DNA of 5,709 bases, from positions 1-5,709 of the forward strand of contig JANXYA010000320.1 of the NCBI GenBank assembly GCA_025350345.1. The letters are read 5' to 3'. The notes below the pieces were generated by a model. That model was not told the DNA's origin and did not search any database. It was given only the letters and a program-made list of their open reading frames with translations. The translations under genes were made by a program, and so were the position numbers. Below, piece after piece: positions 1 to 3,888 of the stretch (position 1 is its first letter; every line of letters begins with the position of its first letter). This DNA is from Gammaproteobacteria bacterium (GTDB lineage Bacteria; Pseudomonadota; Gammaproteobacteria; Steroidobacterales; Steroidobacteraceae).

Positions 1-134
1 GTTTTTGCCGCCGCCTCGGCCGATTGCTGCGGCCCGCCGGCGCGCAGGCGCAGGCCCGGGCCATGGCGGAATTGCGGCGCTTCTACCGGCTGTCCAACGC
101 GATGAAGTTGCGGCACATCGAGTGCCTGGCCTGA
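1..134 (+). CDS. C-terminal fragment of an unidentified protein
   Basis: The window opens inside a + strand gene. Reading codons from base 3 gives 43 residues and then a TGA at 132-134. Almost every third codon position is G or C, as expected for a real gene in this GC-rich genome; the competing frames do not show this pattern as strongly. The tail is basic and probably helical, ending in the segment AELRRFYRLSNAMKLRHIEC followed by L-A. I do not recognise the family from this short piece and give no function. The gene converges on the small - strand gene that starts its stop codon at 155, with only 18 bases between the two stop codons, filled by a GC-rich hairpin. The coding assignment is fairly secure; the identity is unknown. 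Confidence 0.6.
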   Translation, partial: FCRRLGRLLRPAGAQAQARAMAELRRFYRLSNAMKLRHIECLA

Positions 135-135
135 C

Positions 136-154
136 GGCGCCGCGGGGCGGCGCT
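136..154. terminator. GC-rich hairpin between convergent genes (possible bidirectional terminator)
   Basis: GGCGCCGC (136-143) pairs with GCGGCGCT (147-154) around a GGG loop: seven Watson-Crick pairs plus one G-T at the base. It begins two bases after the TGA of the left gene and runs into the TAG of the small - strand gene. A run of four T (167-170) lies about 12 bases past the stem on the + side, too far for a textbook intrinsic terminator, and the - side has no T run. It may still block transcription or stabilise 3' ends. Confidence 0.35.
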
Positions 155-371
155 AACTATCGGATCTTTTGAGCTGCGAGACCTGGCGGCGCAGGCGAAC
201 CCACTCCGAGAGCCGGCGCAGATCGGCCTGCTTGGTGGTGGACCCCGGCGTCCGCACGCCGGGGAAGGTTTCGTAAGGGTCGTAGCCGCCGCCGACTTTC
301 TCCGGCACGGCGTGTTCCTCGAGGATCAGCTCGAAGCGTCCGGTGCTGGCGGTTGATTCACTGCTGCTCAT
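153..371 (-). CDS. Small uncharacterised protein, 72 aa
   Basis: This short soluble - strand protein has no signal peptide or membrane segment. The N-terminus is Ser/Thr-rich (SSSESTASTGRFELILEE). A Gly/Pro turn-rich centre (GGGYDPYETFPG) follows, and the C-terminal third is a basic amphipathic stretch (DLRRLSEWVRLRRQVSQLKR). The shape, a turn motif and then a charged helix, looks like a conserved small proteobacterial protein, but I cannot name a family. I chose the ATG at 369-371 because GAGGA lies about five bases upstream. An ATG at 374 is immediately adjacent, one at 383 has GGAAG upstream, and the open frame continues back to 458. That longer version would read through a strong hairpin (402-441) and has unconvincing residue composition. 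No partner gene is evident: the next - strand gene upstream ends at 607. Confidence 0.6.
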   Translation of the reverse strand: MSSSESTASTGRFELILEEHAVPEKVGGGYDPYETFPGVRTPGSTTKQADLRRLSEWVRLRRQVSQLKRSDS

Positions 372-401
372 CATCGTCCTCATTAAAGGTCTTCCCATCT
401 G

Positions 402-441
402 AGCTACTTGGACCCGCTGTATCCCGGCGGGTTGTGTAGCT
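402..441. repeat. Nested stem-loop (imperfect inverted repeat)
   Basis: An outer stem AGCTAC (402-407) / GTAGCT (436-441) encloses an inner stem ACCCGC (412-417) / GCGGGT (427-432). A small asymmetric internal bulge separates them, and the terminal loop is nine bases (418-426). It sits about 30 bases upstream of the chosen start of the small gene at 371, so on the - strand it would fall in that gene's 5' leader if transcription begins upstream. It has no T run on either side, so it does not look like an intrinsic terminator. A leader regulatory structure, a small RNA element or a dispersed REP-like repeat are all possible; the sequence alone does not decide. Confidence 0.45.
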
Positions 442-572
442 TCGCGGCCCATTTTCACATTTCAGGGGCCCCGGGCCATGAACCGGCGCACACTTTCAGC
501 AGAAAATGCCGCTGCACGGTCATAATCCCTGCGGGAAACCCGGTAGAAAGCCGCGCTTTCCTGCTGTTCCGA

Positions 573-601
573 TGGGCAGGGGCGCAGGTGGGCAGGGGCG
601 C
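573..601 (+). repeat. 13-bp direct repeat with G-quadruplex pattern
   Basis: TGGGCAGGGGCGC occurs at 573-585 and again at 589-601, separated by three bases (period 16). Together the copies give four G runs of three or more (574-576, 579-582, 590-592, 595-598) with loops of 2, 7 and 2 bases, which fits the usual G3+N1-7 quadruplex pattern on the + strand. It lies just past the stop codon of the membrane protein gene, whose transcript would carry the complementary C-rich strand. Confidence 0.6.
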
Positions 602-606
602 GGATT

Positions 607-1029
607 TCAGCGGCCGTGCACTTCGTCCACGTCAGCCTGTCCCGAGAGGCGCCGCCGCACGAAGGACCAGCACATGCCAATCCCCAGGACAATTCCGGTG
701 ATGAACAGCGCGAGCCAGGACCAGGCCGAGCCGGCGGTGAGCTTCAGCCAACCCTGACTCACGGCCAGCCAGATCAGCGCCGCGAACAGCGCCACGATCA
801 GAGCCATGCCGAGCCAGCCCAGCGAGCGCAGCGTCGCGGTGGCGAAGATCACCCAGCCGATCAGCAGCAGCAGGCCGCTCACCGCCTGCAGCGCTGACAG
901 GTGCGGGAAGTTTCCCGCGACCCAGTGGAAGTAGGAGTGGCCGCTGGGGTTCACTGTGAGCTGCACCAGCGCCTGCGCGGCCAGCATGCGCGCCAGTACG
1001 CCGCGGGTGCTCATGGTATCGTTGTTCAT
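607..1029 (-). CDS. DUF6524-like integral membrane protein, 140 aa
   Basis: This is a small inner-membrane protein with four predicted transmembrane helices, at about residues 11-26, 47-67, 70-91 and 103-123. A short basic/acidic tail (VRRRLSGQADVDEVHGR) follows the last helix, and the Arg cluster suggests a cytoplasmic C-terminus. After helix 1 comes the motif NPSGHSYFHW (27-36), which I associate with the DUF6524 family of roughly 130-140-residue bacterial membrane proteins. That assignment is from memory of the family, not from a search. No catalytic residues are recognisable and the function is unknown. The ATG at 1027-1029 has a weak GAGTGA about six bases upstream. A second in-frame ATG (Met6, 1012-1014) is possible. 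The gene is divergent from the helicase with 13 bases between starts, so its promoter must lie inside the helicase coding region. Confidence 0.75.
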   Translation of the reverse strand: MNNDTMSTRGVLARMLAAQALVQLTVNPSGHSYFHWVAGNFPHLSALQAVSGLLLLIGWVIFATATLRSLGWLGMALIVALFAALIWLAVSQGWLKLTAGSAWSWLALFITGIVLGIGMCWSFVRRRLSGQADVDEVHGR

Positions 1030-1036
1030 ATATATT
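1008..1036 (+). promoter_or_regulatory. Candidate promoter for the helicase gene, predicting a leaderless mRNA
   Basis: TATATT at 1031-1036 is an AT island in GC-rich DNA and matches five of six -10 positions. The usual spacing from a -10 box puts transcription start at 1043, the A of the helicase ATG. TGCTCA (1008-1013), 17 bases upstream, is only a 3/6 match to the -35 consensus. No Shine-Dalgarno is visible before this ATG, which agrees with leaderless translation. The proposed -35 lies inside the first codons of the divergent membrane protein gene. Confidence 0.4.
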
Positions 1037-1042
1037 CACTCT

Positions 1043-3130
1043 ATGCCGGCCGCCGACCCACTCGCAACACTGAATGCTCCGCAGCGCAAGGCCGCGACCT
1101 TTGGCCAGCCGCTGCCTGACGGCAAGGGCGTGCGGGCCGGGCCGCTCCTCGTAGTGGCGGGAGCCGGCACCGGCAAGACCAGCACCATCGCGCACCGGGT
1201 GGCCTGGCTGGTCATGAACGGGGTTGATCCGGCGCGTATCCTGCTGCTGACCTTCACGCGCCGCGCCGCCGGCGAGATGCGCCGGCGTGCGCACGACATC
1301 CTGCGCCAGGCGCTCGATGACACGCTGGGCAACAAGGCGCAGGCCATGCTGCAGCGCCTGAACTGGGCCGGCACCTTTCACTCCATCGGCAATCGCCTGC
1401 TGCGACATTACGGCCGTCACCTGAAGCTCGAACCGGGCTTTACCGTCATCGACCGGGGCGATTCGGCGGACCTGTTCGACAATCTGCGCCAGGAACTGGG
1501 GCTGACCGAGCAGTACCAGCGCTTTCCGCGCAAGGACACCTGCCTGGCGATCTATTCCTGGCGCATCAATACGCAGAAGAGCCTGCGCGAGACGCTCGAA
1601 CAGCAATTTTCCTGGTGCCTGGGCTGGGAGCCTGATCTGGGGAAGCTGTGCCGCACCTACGTGGAGCGCAAGCAGAAATACGGGCTGCTCGATTACGACG
1701 ACCTGCTGGTCTACTGGCACGCGATGATGAACGAGCCCCGGCTGGCGCAGCACGTGAGCGCGAATTTCGATCACATCCTGGTCGATGAGTACCAGGACAC
1801 GAACCGGCTGCAGGGCGAGATCCTGCGCGGCCTGCGCCCCGGCGGCGCCGGCGTGACCGTGGTCGGGGACGACGCACAGTCGATCTATTCCTTCCGCGGC
1901 GCCCTGGTGGAAAATATTCTTGGCTTCCCGGAGCAGTACACGCCGCGCGCGGAGATCGTGACGCTGGCGCAGAACTACCGGGCCACCCAGCCGCTCCTGG
2001 ATGCCGCCAACGCACTCATGAGCGACGCGCCGCGCCAGCATCGCAAGCACCTGCTCTCGGTGCGCGGAGCGGGCGGCAGGCCGCAATTCGTGACCACGGA
2101 CGAACTGCAGTCGCAGGCGGAATACGTCTGCGGCCAGGTGCTCAAGCGCCGCGAAGCGGGCGTGCTGCTGCGCCGCCAGGCGGTGCTGTTCCGCAATGCG
2201 AGTGCCAGCGACGTGCTCGAGGTCGAACTGCTCCGTCGGCGCATCCCCTTCGTCAAGTACGGTGGACTGAAATTCCTGGAAGCCGCGCACGTCAAGGACA
2301 TGCTCAGCGTACTGCGCTGGGCCGATAATCCGCGCAATACGATGGCGGCCTTTCGCGTGCTGCAGCTGCTCCCGGGCATGGGGCCGTCGAATGCCCAGCG
2401 CATCGTGGCCGAGCTCGAACAGAGCGGTGGCAGCTTCGCCGCGATTGCCAAGGTGCAGAAGCCCGCGGCGGCGCTGCAGGATCTGCCGCGGCTGTCCAAG
2501 CTGCTGACGGCACTGACCGAGCCGCAGCGCCCCTGGCCCGGGCAGGTTCGCCTGGTGCGCGACTGGTACCAGCCGCATCTCGAACGGCAATACGAGCAGA
2601 CCCACACGCGACTGGGCGACCTGGACCAGCTGGAGCAGCTCTCCGGGCAGTTCCCCTCGCGCGAGCGCTTCATCACCGAGCTCGCCCTCGACCCGCCCAA
2701 CGCGACGGGCGATCTGGCCGGTGCGCCGGTCCACGACGAGGATTACCTGGTGCTCTCGACGGTCCATTCGGCCAAGGGCATGGAATGGGACACCGTGTTC
2801 GTGCTCAACGTGGTCGACGGCAGCTTCCCGTCGGAATTCGCGACCGGCCGCGCCGAGCTCGTCGATGAGGAGCGCCGGCTCCTGTACGTGGCCATGACCC
2901 GCGCACGCAACGAACTGGCGCTGTGCGCGCCGCTCAAGTTCCCGCTCACCCAGCAGCCCAAGACGGGCGACGCGCACGTCTACGGCGCGCGCAGCCGCTT
3001 CATCACCGAGAAGGTGCTCAAGTGCTGCGAGCAGTCGGCCTTCCACGGCACGCAGAGCGGCGATACCGGGCTCAATGAGGCGCGCGAGGAGTCCATCGAC
3101 ATCCACGCCAAGCTCAAGGAGATGTGGTAG
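1043..3130 (+). CDS. UvrD/Rep/PcrA-like SF1A ATP-dependent DNA helicase, 695 aa
   Basis: This cytoplasmic ATP-driven helicase of the UvrD/Rep group probably moves 3' to 5' on single-stranded DNA in repair or replication restart. The motifs appear in order. A Q-motif-like LNAPQRKAA is at 10-18 and the Walker A AGAGTGKT at 39-46 (Lys45). Motif Ia LLLTFTRRAA is at 67-76 and Ib GTFHS at 110-114. The Walker B motif VDEYQDT is at 247-253 (Asp248, Glu249), motif III GDDAQSIYSFRGA at 275-287 and QNYRA at 310-314. Motif V STVHSAKGMEWD spans 572-583, and motif VI EERRLLYVAMTRAR spans 609-622 (Arg620 is the likely arginine finger). All expected ATPase residues are present. At 695 residues it is near Rep length (about 670) and shorter than E. 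coli UvrD (720). The ATG at 1043 is preferred: the frame stays open to a GTG at 956, but those codons overlap the divergent gene and lack helicase character. Which subfamily it belongs to is unresolved, so no symbol is given. Confidence 0.93.
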   Translation: MPAADPLATLNAPQRKAATFGQPLPDGKGVRAGPLLVVAGAGTGKTSTIAHRVAWLVMNGVDPARILLLTFTRRAAGEMRRRAHDILRQALDDTLGNKAQAMLQRLNWAGTFHSIGNRLLRHYGRHLKLEPGFTVIDRGDSADLFDNLRQELGLTEQYQRFPRKDTCLAIYSWRINTQKSLRETLEQQFSWCLGWEPDLGKLCRTYVERKQKYGLLDYDDLLVYWHAMMNEPRLAQHVSANFDHILVDEYQDTNRLQGEILRGLRPGGAGVTVVGDDAQSIYSFRGALVENILGFPEQYTPRAEIVTLAQNYRATQPLLDAANALMSDAPRQHRKHLLSVRGAGGRPQFVTTDELQSQAEYVCGQVLKRREAGVLLRRQAVLFRNASASDVLEVELLRRRIPFVKYGGLKFLEAAHVKDMLSVLRWADNPRNTMAAFRVLQLLPGMGPSNAQRIVAELEQSGGSFAAIAKVQKPAAALQDLPRLSKLLTALTEPQRPWPGQVRLVRDWYQPHLERQYEQTHTRLGDLDQLEQLSGQFPSRERFITELALDPPNATGDLAGAPVHDEDYLVLSTVHSAKGMEWDTVFVLNVVDGSFPSEFATGRAELVDEERRLLYVAMTRARNELALCAPLKFPLTQQPKTGDAHVYGARSRFITEKVLKCCEQSAFHGTQSGDTGLNEAREESIDIHAKLKEMW

Positions 3131-3151
3131 CGCAGGCTTCCGGCGCCGTTT

Positions 3152-3472
3152 TCACTTCCAGGCGCGTGTCAGGAGTTCGTCCAGTGCGGCAACAATTAAC
3201 TGACTTTCGTCGCTCAGCGATCCCACGACCTCGCCGAGCTGTTCAACGGCCACGGAAACGATCTCCAGAGGATGCAGAACAACTGCAATGCCCCGGATCT
3301 TGAAGGTCGGATTGAAACCGGCGTAGCTTACCTTTCCAATTGCCGACGTTCGCACCAGAGGTACTACCACTCGTCGACGATAGCTGTCGAACTGAGCGGA
3401 TTGCACCACCACGACGAAAGGGATGGCGTCCTTGTGTTTCCCGGAATTCCGGTGAACGTCGAACTGAGGCAT
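3152..3472 (-). CDS. ccdB: CcdB-family type II toxin, 106 aa
   Basis: The family toxin inhibits DNA gyrase by trapping its cleavage complex. The opening QFDVHRN is followed by FVVVVQS (19-25), matching FVDVQS of F-plasmid CcdB. Next come a VVVPL strand (35-39, like MVIPL), a central NPTFKIRG segment (54-61), VSVAVEQLGEVVGSLS (72-87), and a C-terminal helix ending ALDELLTRAWK. Length agrees with the family (F CcdB is 101 aa). The start at 3472 shares one base with the ccdA stop (TAATG), and no Shine-Dalgarno is visible, so translation is probably coupled to ccdA. A longer frame from 3529 would overlap ccdA by 58 bases and is unlikely. The family's C-terminal Gly-Ile, important for gyrase poisoning in F CcdB, is replaced by Arg-Ala-Trp-Lys, so toxicity cannot be assumed. 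The gene converges on the helicase with 21 bases between stops. Confidence 0.85.
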   Translation of the reverse strand: MPQFDVHRNSGKHKDAIPFVVVVQSAQFDSYRRRVVVPLVRTSAIGKVSYAGFNPTFKIRGIAVVLHPLEIVSVAVEQLGEVVGSLSDESQLIVAALDELLTRAWK

Positions 3473-3723
3473 TACAGCGGCGAATATTCGTCCGCGATCG
3501 AGCCAGATCCGGAATTGAACTTGTTCCACGCGGCAACTGCAGCTTCCACGGTCTTTGACTTTTGCAATCGCTCCCTTTTCTCACGGCTAACGAACTCCGC
3601 GAGCAATGACTCCACAACGCTCGAGAGATTGCCGGTCATCGATTTGACTTGGCTAACCAAGTCCTCGTTTAGAGTCAGATTGACCGGGCGTTTGCGGGCT
3701 GAGGTATCGAAATCAGCTTTCAT
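3472..3723 (-). CDS. ccdA: CcdA-family antitoxin, 83 aa
   Basis: This is the antitoxin and autorepressor of the pair. The N-terminal part fits a ribbon-helix-helix DNA-binding domain: strand KRPVNLTL (11-18), helix about 19-29, turn GNLS (31-34), and second helix about 34-48. The C-terminal part (about 58-83) is the toxin-binding region: VAAWNKFN and the ending SIADEYSPL match the SFADENRDW ending of F-plasmid CcdA. In this family the dimer binds the operon operator, and the flexible tail wraps around and neutralises CcdB until proteolysis releases the toxin. The ATG at 3721-3723 is firmly placed by GGAGG (3730-3734) six bases upstream. At 83 residues it is slightly longer than the 72-residue F CcdA, mainly through an N-terminal extension. 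Its stop overlaps the ccdB start by one base. Confidence 0.87.
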   Translation of the reverse strand: MKADFDTSARKRPVNLTLNEDLVSQVKSMTGNLSSVVESLLAEFVSREKRERLQKSKTVEAAVAAWNKFNSGSGSIADEYSPL

Positions 3724-3729
3724 GCCTTG

Positions 3730-3734
3730 CCTCC
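3730..3734 (-). promoter_or_regulatory. Ribosome binding site of ccdA
   Basis: GGAGG on the - strand, six bases before the ATG at 3723, is a near-ideal Shine-Dalgarno. With the predicted transcription start at 3737 the whole leader is only 14 bases, nearly all of it this site. It contrasts with ccdB, which shows none. Confidence 0.75.
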
Positions 3735-3735
3735 A

Positions 3736-3758
3736 GTATGCGCATTATATGCGCATAC
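3736..3758. promoter_or_regulatory. Perfect palindromic operator of ccdAB
   Basis: GTATGCGCAT (3736-3745) and ATGCGCATAC (3749-3758) are perfect inverted repeats around the trinucleotide TAT. Each arm contains ATGCGCAT, itself an 8-bp palindrome (3738-3745, 3749-3756), so two identical dimer sites lie 11 bp apart, about one helical turn. The element covers the whole -10 box and the predicted start point. This is what is expected for ribbon-helix-helix dimers of CcdA binding side by side and blocking RNA polymerase. The binding is inferred from position and symmetry. Confidence 0.8.
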
Positions 3759-3773
3759 CAGGCAGGCGGTCAA
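3744..3773 (-). promoter_or_regulatory. Promoter of ccdAB
   Basis: On the - strand a consensus TATAAT (3744-3749) lies 18 bases downstream of TTGACC (3768-3773, five of six matches to TTGACA). Expected transcription start is 3737. This is a strong sigma-70 type promoter, and the palindromic operator covers its -10 box, so it should be strongly repressible by CcdA/CcdB complexes. It lies between the speA stop and ccdA, so ccdAB need not depend on read-through from speA. Confidence 0.75.
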
Positions 3774-3888
3774 GGCGACGTTTAATTGAGTGCAGCGACC
3801 GGCTGAATCCGCAGCCGAACTCGGCCACTCGTTGACTGGCGGAAACTTGCCTCCGGCCGGCCACGCGGACAATGACCGCGCAGGGCCC

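Noticed and set aside
385..410. tRNA-like sequence: the - strand contains GTAGCTCAGATGGG, resembling a tRNA D-arm
   Set aside because: The matching 3' half of the D-stem, an anticodon stem and a T-arm with TTCGA-type loop are all absent. The bases are better explained by the 402-441 hairpin and the following leader.
546..560. Hairpin GAAAGC-CGC-GCTTTC as a terminator for the membrane protein gene
   Set aside because: It has only six pairs and a three-base loop, lies some 45 bases past the stop codon, and has no T run on the - strand side.
632..3106. An 824-codon open frame on the - strand opposite the helicase and running into the membrane protein gene
   Set aside because: It has no recognisable domain and an Arg/Gln/His-rich composition typical of antisense frames in GC-rich genes. 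It overlaps a helicase with all motifs intact, so it is a codon-bias shadow.
3131..3790. Flanking direct repeats or attachment sites around ccdAB
   Set aside because: Only short GC-rich matches such as CCAGGC recur near both ends. These are expected by chance at this composition, and no integrase or transposase is present.
3800..3817. Hairpin CGGCTG / CAGCCG as a terminator downstream of speA
   Set aside because: It has six pairs with a six-base loop and is about 70 bases past the stop, with no T run following on the - strand. It is too weak to call.
3272..3835. A 187-codon + strand frame across the ccdAB region
   Set aside because: It lies antisense to ccdA/ccdB, which have family motifs, a promoter and an RBS. 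Its translation shows no known features.
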